This document shows, piece after piece, positions 9,081 to 22,284 of a stretch of DNA of 64,000 nt. How positions within the stretch are numbered: the stretch's first letter is position 1; each line of letters opens with the position of its first letter. The position numbers and the translations under genes are program-made. This DNA is from Panonychus citri (taxonomy: Eukaryota; Arthropoda; Arachnida; Trombidiformes; Tetranychidae). The stretch is from contig NW_026515528.1 in assembly GCF_014898815.1 (NCBI RefSeq), positions 124,001 through 188,000 of the forward strand, given 5' to 3'. Under the pieces are notes generated by a model. It was not told the origin of the DNA and searched no databases. It saw nothing but the letters and a program-made list of their open reading frames with translations.

Positions 9081-10368
9081 TTAGGTTGACTAAAAATTAG
9101 TGTCGGTTTTTTAATCACTTTTTAATTGTTAATTAGATTTAGACGGAAAGAGATAATTAAATACAATATTCACCATCGGAATCAATAACTCTTTGCCATC
9201 TATTAATAATATTAAAAATTCCTCTCCGAAAAAAAATTGGACTTTTAGAGTCGAAAAATGTCTTAAGGCCATTGTAGAGGGCGCTTCTATTTTCGAACTT
9301 TTTATTCCGAAGGAAATGTTCAAGTGACCTGAATAAGTGATAATCTGAGGGCGCTAAGTCAGGGCTATATGGAGGATGTGGTAATAGTTCCCATTTGAGG
9401 TCATTTTTAATTTTATTAGAGGTCAAAGATGCGGTATGAGGTCGAGCATTATCCTGATGAAAGATTACCCCTTTGCGATTGACCAGAGATGGCCTTTCAG
9501 TCGATAATTTTTCATTTAATCGGTCAAGTTGTTGACAATAAACTTCAGCATTTATTGCTTGACCCTCAGGTAAAAGTTCAAAGTGGACTATCCCCTTGTA
9601 GTCCCAAAAAACACTAATCAAAACTTTCTTGGGGTGTAATCCGGGTTGAGCGGTCGGAACCGGGAGTTGACCTTTCGGTAGCCATTGTTTATGGCAATGA
9701 ACATTATCATAAAGGACCCATTTCTCATCACAAGTAATTACACGTTCGAGAAATGGGTCAATTTTCTGTCGTTCTAATAGAGATCGACATATTGAAACTC
9801 TTAGTTCCTTATTAGAACTCGTTAGTTCGTGTGGAACCCACGTTCCACGTTTGCACGTGAGCCCTAACCTTTTCAGGCCATTAACGATAGTTTGTTGAGC
9901 ACAATTCAATATCGTAGCCAATTCGCGAGTCGTTTGTCGGGGATTTTCACTAATTTTTTGGCCTAATAATTCAATATCCAAGGTCAACTTCCGTCCCCGT
10001 CCTGGGCTATCATTGACCTCAAAATGACCGTTTTTGAATTTTTGAAACCACCTTTGGCATTGCCTTTCACTCAATACACTAGAATCATAAGAAAAACACA
10101 AATATTTATGGGCCTGAGTCGCATTGTCCCCATTTTTAAATCGATTCAATAAAACGTAACGGATTTCGCTTGATGTCGGCTCCATTTTGACCTCAAAATA
10201 CAAGAAAAACTCAAGTTCGTAAAACACGAAAAAAGATACTTGATTACTACCAATCTTTTCAAAATATTTTCCTTTACTTTTAATTATTTTAATCCTTTAA
10301 ATTATTCAATTAGAATATTATTAACAATTAGTATCTCAATATCCGACATTAATTTCTAGTCAACCTAA
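9081..10368 (-). mobile_element. Complete mariner transposon (1288 bp)
   Basis: The left terminal inverted repeat starts TTAGGTTGACTAAAAATTAG at 9081; the right end (10343-10368) is its inverse with two mismatches in 26 bp. TA dinucleotides flank both ends (9079-9080 and 10369-10370), the expected target duplication of Tc1/mariner elements. The length is typical of mariner. The single gene fills the element on the minus strand and has no stop or frameshift. The TTAGGTTG ends resemble several insect mariner subfamilies. Confidence 0.96.
9157..10185 (-). CDS. Mariner transposase, 342 aa, apparently intact
   Basis: It cuts and pastes its own element at TA sites. I start it at the ATG of MEPTSSEIR rather than 14 codons upstream, because that gives the usual mariner length of about 345 residues. 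The N-terminal half has the helix-turn-helix DNA-binding region, then the mariner linker motif WVPHEL. The catalytic triad is visible: TCDEKW (first Asp), FHQDNARPH (second Asp) and YSPDLAPSDYHLF (third Asp). I count 35 residues between the second and third catalytic Asp, one more than the standard D,D34D spacing. No premature stop is present, so the enzyme could be active. The gene ends about 75 bp inside the left terminus. Confidence 0.96.
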   Translation of the reverse strand: MEPTSSEIRYVLLNRFKNGDNATQAHKYLCFSYDSSVLSERQCQRWFQKFKNGHFEVNDSPGRGRKLTLDIELLGQKISENPRQTTRELATILNCAQQTIVNGLKRLGLTCKRGTWVPHELTSSNKELRVSICRSLLERQKIDPFLERVITCDEKWVLYDNVHCHKQWLPKGQLPVPTAQPGLHPKKVLISVFWDYKGIVHFELLPEGQAINAEVYCQQLDRLNEKLSTERPSLVNRKGVIFHQDNARPHTASLTSNKIKNDLKWELLPHPPYSPDLAPSDYHLFRSLEHFLRNKKFENRSALYNGLKTFFDSKSPIFFRRGIFNIINRWQRVIDSDGEYCI

Positions 10369-12288
10369 TAATAGGTTACATTTTCATTAAAATATCTTCA
10401 AATTAGAATAAGCCTGGTGACTACCATGTAGTGTGATTGAATTTGTCTCTCATAGTCTTGGTTTACTGTTTACTTTTATGCTTGTCCAATTCACAATCTC
10501 AATGTACAATCTCTCTCGCTATCACAAGAATTAGGCCGGTTAAACACATGACTTCTCTTGCTGTTCCAAAAAGTGGATATGGACGAGGTTGTTTAAAGAA
10601 ATGTTCCATCGTTATTCAAATCGCTTTTATCTGCTACTGATATCCTTTATTCAATAGATGAAATTTTCTTAGAAATCAAAGAGATAATTGAACAATTCAC
10701 TGAAAAGAGAGTGTTTCATGGATCATGGATATTCCTGAAATGATAAGATACGTTGAAACAACGTAAATATCACCCTTGATAAGTTTATATGAGTAATAAG
10801 GTCAAGTTCAAGGTGATCTTGTAGGTAAAGAAGATAATAATGACAAACACTAGGATAACTAAATCATTAGATTGGATTTGAACTTTGCATATTTAATTTT
10901 TCATTAGTTATTATTCTGTCCCTCTTTCTACTAAACCTTGAATTTCATTCGGGCCATCCAATAATGTAAGAAGAATAGTGTTATGTAATAAAATCACTAA
11001 ATAGGCATAAGAGCAGTGTTTTAGCGAAATTGGTACATTTTCACTACTTTTTCGTACTTATGCATTACGTTACATAAAATGCTTTAAAGCATTCAAAGCT
11101 TCACTTTTTCTAGCAATTGCTAGAAGATGATGTTTAAGCTATTGTTTTAATTGTTAATGAGGTATTTAAGTTGATCCCTTAAAATTTTATGATTATGATA
11201 AATTGGAATTTGTCATTCGATGAATATATTCTGATTTAGAAAGAAAAAAAGTAGCTTTGTAATGGCTTCTCAATGTATAATATTTACTATATTTGCCTAG
11301 AGTATCATGATGGAGGTCAAAAATGAGAATGTCAAGACTAATTTGCAAGGAAAAGGAAGAAAAATCAAAGTAGATTTGATTGTGGATGAAGAGAAGGGAG
11401 AAATATTTTTAGACTCTTGTTGATGGTCGGTATTGCATTTACGACTACAAGGTAGTCACCATCAATTAAGAGGTGGACAGATTTATAATTTCCTTCAGAA
11501 TCTGATGAAAATGGGATAAAGATGAAATCATTGATACACAATGTACAAGACTAAAGAAAACAAAAATTATAAGCATGTTAAAGTGGCTCAAATAAAATGG
11601 ATAATGGACAAAAAAATTTGTCTATCATTTTTTTCTTCTTTTTTCTCTGTTGCTGGATGACCTTTGAATCAATTCAACTGCCATTTTTCGTTGGTCACTT
11701 TCAGTGTAAAATGTTCATCACCATCATGTTCAGCTTATATAAGCTCATTAAGTTGTTGTTATTTTGATGCTTTCACCATGGGTTTTCACATTTCATCATC
11801 TCTTCTCCGAACAGAGTCATCATTCAATCTCTTTCTCACTCCCTTACTCCTTCTCTTTCTCTTTCTCCTCTATCAATCTGTATTGCTGATAAACCTCATT
11901 AGTTGTGACAACCGAATCGAGCAAAAACTTACAGGGTTTAACAGAAAAAAAACACTGGAGCCAATCAGTTGATAACAGAAAATCGTAATCTCCTCGGAAT
12001 CTTTCATTTTCTCTCCATTTTCTTTCTTTTTTTCTTCTTCCAACCAGCTTTTACATCCATTTTCATTTTCATCATCAACTTTCATCTTCTTTCTTCTTAA
12101 ACTCGAGTAAAAGGCTAAAAAAATAAACAAGCTCGAATGATATTATCTTATAGCTTTGATTCTTTCACTTAATACATATCTTAACGATTGATTTTTGGGT
12201 CAGCCGAATATAATATTTCCAATGAGATTTATTTACCTTTCAGGATTCTAATGAATACCTAAAACTAATATCATTTATAGTCAAAGGC

Positions 12289-12290
<2 letters not shown>
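10369..12290. other. AT-rich spacer, no gene supported
   Basis: No reading frame here looks coding except a very weak one at 10437-10640 (plus), which starts at TTG directly after a TGA and begins with a hydrophobic stretch (LSLIVLVYCLLLCL) followed by a few cysteines. Without an ATG or a clear acceptor I do not call it a gene. Confidence 0.5.

Positions 12291-12363
<73 letters not shown>
12291..12363. repeat. Compound (GAAA)n/(GA)n microsatellite
   Basis: Pure purine run on the plus strand: GAAA tetranucleotides followed by about 20 GA dinucleotides. Confidence 0.97.
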
Positions 12364-12365
<2 letters not shown>

Positions 12366-12835
12366 TTGAAAAATTCTCAGAACTCAAAAATACATAAAAA
12401 TACTCTTCAGACCCTTAACCATATCATCCTCGTCCTTTTTTTCTTGCTCATGATGAATTTTGATGCTATTGACCTGTTTCCATCTCATATCCTCTTATCA
12501 TCATCATAATCCAATTCACTTTTCCTTGGCAATAATAATTTCAATCTATTTGTTTATATAAGCAAAATTATCCAAAGTGTTGATCATCATAAGTTATTTG
12601 CATCTTTTTTTTCATGCTTCGAATTTGCAAATTCTCAACCCTTCTTCTTTTGTCATTTTTTCATCACTATCTGTAATGTATCATCATCATTATCATGATC
12701 AACATCGTCTCATTCACCGCCAACAAGCTTTTTTTTTGTTGTTACTTCTTTTCGATAAATATACTTTTCATTACAATTTAGCATTTTTTTTCTCTTCTTA
12801 TCCTAGAACTTCTCCTCTCTCTCTCTCTCTTTCTT

Positions 12836-12866
<31 letters not shown>

Positions 12867-15800
12867 ATTCTTTATCTCATTTACTGATACACATCGATCA
12901 TGAGTAGCATGATGATGAGAATAAGAAAGTTAATTCATCGAGTAAATTGAATATTATTATTCATCAAGCTTAGACATTATTATTAGATAATTTTATTCGA
13001 TAGAATTTTTTTGCTTCTTCCTTACTCTTTTACATGTAATCAAGAAGAGATTATGAATTTGATTATCAAAAAAAATTAAGGGATACACAGGGTATGTACT
13101 CTTAATAGTTTGTATGTAATAACATTTCATCAGTCGCTGTGGTGGGAGAGGGTAAATGAGGTAAATGAGATCAAAGTCTATTAATAGTGTTGTAATCATC
13201 GAGGAGAAGATTTTTTTCTCTCATTTTCCTCATCATAATCATCATCATCATAAAAGAATTAATTGTTTGCTGGGGAAGATTCAATGATGAAGATAATGAT
13301 GAAATGATCTAAACTTTTCCTACGATAATCTGTGAGATTTTGTTCATGAAAAGATTATTAGAGAACTAGAATTACCATTACCTTTGCTTTGATTTTTCTT
13401 CTTCTTCTTTTTTCATCTTCCCCATCACTTGCCATTTCTCTCATCATCATCATCATCATCCGATTTTCTGATTACAACAACAGAAAACAAATTGAAAGAT
13501 AAATAATGATTACTATCGCTTATGATTAGTATTTGTTATTACATTAGATGATACATATAATGAGTTTTATTTGATTAATCATCTGACAATTAATAACAAT
13601 AATAATAACTCCCTGGGGTTAACTCTTGAAGCTTTTGTCTTACCATCATCTTTATCATCATCATCCTTGAGATTGAAACTGTTACAATATATCATGTATC
13701 AGTCAAATTGTAACACCATGAAAAACTAAATAACCAGCATCAAACCTGGAAGCTCAATCAAGTTAATTTTTTCTTCCTCTTCATCATCTCTATCTAAATT
13801 CCGGAAATAGTTACCCTGAGTTATCATGATAAATTTTTCATTCCCTAAAGATTCATATAAGAAATGAGGGAAAAACCATCAAGCAAGTTTTTACCATGAT
13901 GAAAATTCATTGATCCATTGTTACTCTTATTCTCAACCGATAAATTATTTTTATTACCAAATATAAAAGTCAACAAGTTGAATGATAATCGCCATGATAA
14001 TGTACTCTTTCTTTCTCTTGAAACTTTTTTCTCTTTTAGTCATGGGAGAGAGAGAGAAAAAAAAATAATATCAATATCATTTTCTTTTCATATGATAAAT
14101 TAATAACCTATTAGATTGTCAATGAAAAATTCAATGTTTATCTCAAGTCAACTGAAAAATATTCAGTCAGCATTGAAAGTTTTATATCCATCATTAGTAA
14201 CATTGGGAGGAGGGAAAAGATTCCACCTTATGTAATAATTTACTTTTCATATAAATATAAATATCTACTTTAGAATTGAACTTTTCAATCTCTATTTCTC
14301 TCTCTCTCTCTCTCTCTCACCATGTAAACTATTACTTTACTTCATGTAATCTGAATTATATATTATGTATTCTCAATCATAGTAACAGTGATAAAATTTC
14401 AAACATTTTTTTATGAGAATATAAAAAAAGGCAAAAAGATGATGAGAAAATATTTTTGAACTGAATACAACGAATAGGAATTTCTTATCAACTTATTATT
14501 TTTCGTGGATAACTCAGTTTTCATTTCTTTGTCCATGATGGTCAAGTTGATCATTATTATGACGATAAACATCATCATTATCTTCATTTGAGTAACTTTT
14601 TCATTCATTTTCTTTTATCAAATAGTTAATCATTATCAGTTACGATTGTCAAGTCTTTCTCTTACTCTCTCTCTCTTTTCTGCTGTTCATGAAATGAATC
14701 AATGATTTTCTTCATCGCTGAACTTGCTAAGAAGAGATATCATCAAAAATCATTGTACGAACTATTTGGTTTCCATGGAGACTAGAGTTCTGAATTGTCA
14801 AATGATAGTATGTCTGATATATCCTCAAGTATTTGGTCATATACACTAGTTACGGTATACGTTTAGTATAATATGAGAACAGCATTAAGTAATCATGAGA
14901 GAGATGATGATGATGTTAATGATAAGTAAAATGATGATACCCATGAGTAGAGGGCAACATGATTCAAACATGATATATTTTCATCATTATCATGATGGTG
15001 ATGATGATAACATAGCCAACATATCAATAAAAAACAATCTGATTTATGTAATCATTTCATGTTACAATTTTTTCTGCTCTACTTTTGTCCCATCATCATT
15101 TTTATCATGATTTCTAATGTTATATATTATGTATTATTTGCTACAAATGAATCAAGAGATATGATGATAAGGTGATAATGTCGATGGGACCGATAGTATT
15201 AGTTGAAATGGAAAATGTTTAAACTGATAATTAATATCCCATGTTGTTCATTTAGTTGATGATTATTTTCTTGTCTCTTTGAGTAATTTCATACCCATTC
15301 AAACAACAAAACCTACGTCGTTGATGATGATGATGATTGTTCAGTTTACTAGATGATGTCTTTTTATACTTTTCCTACATCATCATTATCATCATTTTAC
15401 TTTCTTATTTCCAGAGATTTTCATTCATTCTGTAAATGGTTAACATTCCTTAAGGTAAAACGAGAAGAAGAAGAAAAAATTACCTCTATTTCACCTTTTC
15501 TGTAATTTGTCTGATTGACTTTACATGTTTCGGTGCAAATATTACATCAATTTGGTGTTGATCTTGTTCATTTTAAGAAGTTAGAGACCGAAAGAGAGAG
15601 AGAGAGAGAGAAGAAGAAGAAGACAATTGAAGAGATAGAATAAGTTAAAGAAGGAAGAAAAGTTCAGAGCAATCATGATAAAAGAATAATGGTTTACAAT
15701 CAAATCAAATCAATGAGAAAATTCAATGAAACAATCATGGTTATCAATCAAGCAAAATCACAATTCCACTTACCTAATGTAATATTAACACTTTGATAAT

Positions 15801-18752
15801 TTATTCATATGTAAACTTTAAATAATTGAGACTATCGACTTTCGTTCAGATTGTTTTTTATGCTATCTGTAGTTGCGAATATTTAATTAAAATTAGATAT
15901 TAATATATCTACAACATATTAGCTTGAAAATGATTAAAATTCCAGGATTAGAGTCATCGTAAAGAAATTATTGTCAATATTATCGATAGATAAACAGAAA
16001 ATTATTCAACAAATAGATACACTTGAGAAAGGTCAATAAACGTGTAAATGATTTTCCGATAATATTTTCATGGAAAAATAAATAAATATAAGATATATTT
16101 TTATCTCTGTTAATATAAATATTATTCTGAGCTGAATGTTATTCTCAATTTTTATGTAAACTTGTCAATAATATTACAGTTTATTGATCTTTCTCCTTCA
16201 ACCATACATATGAGTCTGTTTATTTGCAAGGTAAAAATAAGATTGCTATTCCGTATATGATATTATTGTTTCTATCATCATCATCATCATCATCATGATC
16301 CTTGCCAATATCATTCGGGTTTTTTGTAATTTCCATTCAACTGAATTATACCTGATGATGTGGATTAAAGTGATGATGAAGGGAGATGAAGATGATAATG
16401 AGGATATTGCTTTGCTTTTGAATATCTGCAACAAAAGCAACATTCAATAGCTATCGATCAAAATAACATCGAAAATGTATTAATAACCAAATTAAAAGAA
16501 AAAAAAATCAAAATCAAAAGCTGACATCAGCCTTTTGGAGAAACATTATTTGTCGATATATTATTAAAAAGTGAATTAAAATTTCAAAAGAAACACAACT
16601 AATAACAATCAATGGAGAGTAAAAAAAGTTCAGTTGATTGATAATATCACTAAACATTTACACGATATTTGGAGTATACTATTAGCATTACAAGAATCTG
16701 TTTGACATTTGACAGAATTTGGAGGGAAAGCTTTTTCTTGGCCTTCTTTATCCCTCGAGTTTCACTATTTTTGGATTGTTAATATTACTAAACTTTTCGA
16801 TTGTCGTTAATTGTTGTTCTTTAATTGTTTTATAATTTCTACACATAATTGGTATTGACAAGATTTTCCCATTGTTTTCATATTCAATTTGTATTGATGT
16901 GAGTTCTGAGCTTTTCATTAGCTTTTCTCGTCTCATTCAGTTCTAATACTTTAACTGATTCTGATTGTTTCCCATTTAATTGTTTGATGTGAGTAAAAAG
17001 TGATTAAACAACTGAATGGTTAACTCTAATTAAATTAATTATACCAAATTGAGAGTTCAACACATTGATAAAAAAAATATAATACAATTTATTGTAAAGG
17101 TAATACAAATTGTTTGAGCTAAAATTAGAAATACAAATTTAATTGTTATATAATTTAAGCTCAATTAAATTGAATAAAATAGAATAAAATAGATTGAAAA
17201 TAAAGAAAATAATAATAAGAAGAAACTGACCAATGGTCACTTTTAACTATTGATACTGAAATTGGCTGATATGAGTTTTAATTACAAACGCATTAGTTTC
17301 AACAATCAACTTTTTCTCATTTCAATATTATAATCATTTAATTGCATGGTGAAAACTTTCAAATTGATTGTAAATTAAAGCTCCGTGATAATTATAATTG
17401 AATTAACTAATTGAATTCTGGTGAAGGTTTGAAAAATTTACAATCGATTAACAAAAATCTTATCGTTAAAATTGAGATTCATTTATTGTGCTCTTGGAAC
17501 TGGTTAATTAACTAATTGATTTCTCTCTCTCTCTCTCTCATGATTAATTTTCCTCCTTTTGCCACTAATCAGTTTAACCATTTAGCACAAAGTCAACTAA
17601 TTGCAAGTAATTTGTGATTAAGTGTTAATCAGTTAATCGGAATTGAAAATCAGAGTAACAAAAACGCAACAAACTAATCAAATTTCATAATGAAAGTGAA
17701 AGATCAAAATTGATGATAATAATTAGTGGAGTAAGGAAAATATTGAAACTTTCAAATGAACTTAATGATTATTGATAGCAAATTTAATTGCAATCATTTT
17801 GTGTACATTATTAGATTTCAATTTGATTAAATTGATCTTAATGATAACTTGATATTAGAAAAAAAAGTTATCCAATAGGCTGCAGGGAGTGAAGTTTATT
17901 TTCATTGATTTGCAATGAAAAGAAAAATCATCAAAATAATATTTTCAGAACTTTATTCCTCGATTATTTAGAAGGAAAAAATCGAAAATATGAATTTTCT
18001 TTTTTACTTTTTTTTCCAAGTTAAATTATCAGTTTACCTTGGAATTGAATCAGTATTTCAATTGAATTGATGATCGTCATCAGTCATGTAATATTTTCAT
18101 GGTAATAAAAAAAGGTTATTGCAATTGATCAGAACTCATTGAGAAAGTTAATGAATAAATGTGATAATAATAAGCATGAAGAAGATGATTAGATTGCTAT
18201 TAATATTATAAATTGTGATAAAAGTAAACAAACAATGAAGATGAAGTGTTCAGATTGTTGAATCAATTTAATACAAATTGTTGTTATTATTATATGAAAT
18301 TTTCATGATAAACTTGAATAATAGAAGTGAAAATGTTTAAAGATAATTAAATGTTTCCTTGGAACCCGAGACTCAAATGTTCAGAATCAGAATTTGATTG
18401 TTAATTCACTTTTTCTACCCTAGCAATTAACATTTTGATTGTTTCCTTGATAGAGAGAAAAAAAAAGTTTACTATCATCTAAATTTGGTAACCTATGAAA
18501 TCTGAATCGATGACGATGATAATGATGATGAAGATAATGATTAACCTGTGAAGATGGGAAAGGTTATCACCATGAAAATATTATTAGTTAGATTTTTTTT
18601 CTCTATCATTACATTTTACTCTCAACGATTTATTTCCCTTCTTTACTTCCTGAATTTTGTCTTCATTATCATCTTGACTCATCTTCTTTCTCGTCATCTT
18701 TTTATCATCCTATCCATTTATCTTCATTATTTCTCTTCCCTTTCACTTTGAT

Positions 18753-18755
<3 letters not shown>

Positions 18756-18804
<49 letters not shown>
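18756..18804. repeat. (TC)n microsatellite
   Basis: About 24 uninterrupted TC dinucleotides on the plus strand. Confidence 0.97.
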
Positions 18805-18806
<2 letters not shown>

Positions 18807-21800
18807 CTCAACTTTTTCTTCCATCTAATGATATTATCATTACAACTGACAATTATTATATTACCGTTAACCTGGATTTTCACTCAAATTCAATTCTCAA
18901 TGTTCACTTGTGACATTTACTGTTTACAGAATTTCAATCTCATCTGCTTTACCCTTATTAGTATTTAGCTTAGAACTTTTTCTTTTCAAAGTTCTGATTT
19001 TCTCCTTTCTAAATCAATCATCAATTTACTCTTATGTAACTCAATTATCATCACCATCATAATCATAATCATCTTTACTTTTTTCTTTACCACTTTATGT
19101 CTATCATCAGTTTCTATCTTTGGTTAAACTTTTCCTAGAAACTTTTCTCTCTCTCTTTATCATATTTTGTCAACATTCATCATCTCCATGATGATGACAT
19201 TTTGTTATTAATCTAATTCGTTCGTAAAAAAAACAATTGTCAAATGAATCTCTGTGATATTTATACATTTATTGTATTGTAATATTTTCACCTTTACTTT
19301 TTCAAATTATCAATGGAATTACTCATTAACAATTAATCTCAATTCTTGGTGAAAAAAGTTATATTTGAATAAAAATTAGCTCATGAAAAACTCATGAGAC
19401 TTCAATACAATTCAATTTGGTGAATTATGTGTTGCCATCTATTGAGAATCACTTAAGGACAAATGAGCTTTTATGAAGATAATCTTATTCGTACTTACAG
19501 TTTTCTTGTAGTGATTTGATTAATTGTTATTCCATTTGATATAATGTAACTTTAATCCAATGAAATAAACTAAATCACTTTCTTATTCAAAAGTCTTAGT
19601 GGATTATAACTTTTAACAAACAATTTGGACACAATTAACAAGACAAAATCTAATCACAAGTTGAACAGCATCAACTTTAAACCAACCAACTAAACCAAAA
19701 GTAAATCAACTAATTGCTAATCTGATTCATTTTCAGCTTATTTCCTGTGTTATTCATCATGCTCAGTTTCAGATATAAACCGAACTGAACTTGGCTGACA
19801 ACCATGTTTAGTTGTAATTTAAAAATAGACAATCAAATGGGAAAAAAACAAAAAATAAAACCAATGCCAAAGATTCAACACCCAATCGATGAGGTAAGAA
19901 ACACAATTAACCAGAGCAATGATGTTAACAAATTAACCTTGAATAGCTTTAATCATTTCTTAAATCACTATTTACTTCATAACAGTTTCTTAATCAGTGG
20001 GAATAAATCATACAATTATATAATTATAAATAATAGAAATACACTTTTAATGAAATGAAGGGAAAATTTAAATTGTTTGCCAAAAATGCGTAAAACTATT
20101 AGTAGCTTAACCATATACAAGATGGCGCAAGTAGCTTTAATTACAATCAAATCAGTTGATTAATGAACTTGAACATTTGATGTAAATATTAATAGATTGG
20201 GATATTACTATTAACCAGAAAAGAAATCATGAAATTTGGTATTATAAGAGGATAATTCCAATAGTAAATATTGATCAGTGTTATTATCACCAAGAAAATA
20301 GTAAGACTGGAAACCTTGAAATGAGAATGACTAATAACAGCAATTTAATCAATTAATCATTTGATAGTCTTGAAAATTTGTCATAATCACCATGAGAAAA
20401 CATATTAATCAACCAACGAAAAGGAAGTGATATAAGTGAATCATGATAACCTAATATTAAAGGAGAAAAGTTTAATCAATATTAAGTATGTTGTACAAAA
20501 TGGTTTTCATGGTGACAATTTGAACCCGACAAAACTGATCAGTCATCAAGATTGAATCAACATGATAATGATTACTCAATGATATAGATAGTCAGAATCA
20601 TCAGCTGATGTTAATTCTTGATGAGAAATTAACTTTCTCTTTATCGCCTTGATTTTGTTCTTGTTGTTCCAACCATAACTAAATCAGTGGAGAGACTCAA
20701 TTTCATCGGTTCAACGGAATCACAATTCCAGTAATGATGTTACACCAACACAATGATCTAGTAATAACAATAAAGAGGAAAAGTGAGAGAGAGAGAGAGA
20801 GAGAGTGAGAGTGTTAACTATTGAGCAAAAAAATAGAACCCGAAAGCATGATGATGATGAAAAAATCACTTTTTCTTTTTGGAGAATTTTTTATTCCATC
20901 CCAAAGAGAGAGAGAGAAAAAAAAGTTCTTTTTCTCCTAAGAATTTCATTCAAGTTTAATTTAGCGTAATTTTTACATTAAACTTAAGCAATAGAAGAAA
21001 AATATTCCATCTCTCTAACACTTCTCTCAGCAGAATACAATCTAAATGCTTCTCAAAAGTTCTGGTGAAAATACTTACAATTTTTTTCTTCCAGAGAATA
21101 AAAAACTTGCCTAATTTTCATGATAATTATCATTCTCTTCATGAGGAACATCATCTTTTTGTCCTAGTTAATTTAATACTAGTTTTACGATGATTATTAT
21201 TAATTAGAAAGTGGGAAATTTAACAGAATTGAATGAATAAGTAGCAGGAAAAAAAAGTTCTGTGACTCTGAAAAGTGTGATGAGGTTGATGATATAAAGT
21301 TGACATCTCAATCAATCAATGACATAGAATATGTTAACTGAGATAATAATAATTAGTTGATAATATAAAATAAAAAGGTTTCAGAGTTTTAAAACTATTA
21401 CCACCGGAATGGAAGTTTAATTCGTGTTCAGAATTTTGTAATATTCATCATGATAATGATCATGATATTAATAATTTGGTCTAAAAAAAATTTCTCCCTG
21501 TGAATAATTATCATGTTTTATAATCACAAAGAAAGAAAAAACAAAAAAAAAGTTTCTACTAATTATCATGTAACTATAACTGAGATAATCATTGTAATAA
21601 TAATAATAACACTAATCAACTAACCATAATTAATAATAATCATTTGATTGCCAAGAATCATCAATTATCCCATTTAAACTGTTAAGATAAACTTTATTGA
21701 TATTTACACAATTGATTATAATCTTAATTGATATTATTTACAATCAGTAATCATTTGATTTCTCACTGGTATTATTATCATTATTAACATCGATATTTAA

Positions 21801-22260
21801 TAGATTATCTTGAGAGTTAATTGTTATCATTGTTATTAATGTATCCAATTCGAGATGTATTAAATTGAGATATCAAATGTTATTACCTTCATAAATTATA
21901 ATATGATAATAACTCAATTAACATTATTATAAATGAAATAACGTTGATTGTACAATTGATCACGTTTTTGAAATGTTTCCATTATTCAGAATAATGATCA
22001 TGAAATTATGATCATGATGATTATCATCATCATGTATTAGATTATCTAATATTCAAGTGTTCCCAAAACAATGTAATATTAGATTCTCAACACATAATAT
22101 TTTTCATTTCTATCTCATCTACATAGTGGTCATGGTTAGGTCATTATCTTTACCCTGATATAATAAGTATAGTAAACCTTTCATGTGGTTACACATTCAG
22201 TGAGTTTTGTAGTTGTCTTTTTTTTTGCTCATTCTCGTTGTAATAATTAATGAATTATAA

Positions 22261-22284
22261 TGAATGAATGAATGAATGAATGAA
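22261..22284. repeat. (TGAA)n microsatellite
   Basis: Six perfect TGAA tetranucleotides; the only tetranucleotide tract of this kind that I noticed in the window. Confidence 0.9.

Noticed and set aside
10437..10640. Possible secreted Cys-containing peptide (hydrophobic start, several Cys)
   Set aside because: TTG start immediately after an in-frame TGA, no convincing acceptor, only one weak frame.
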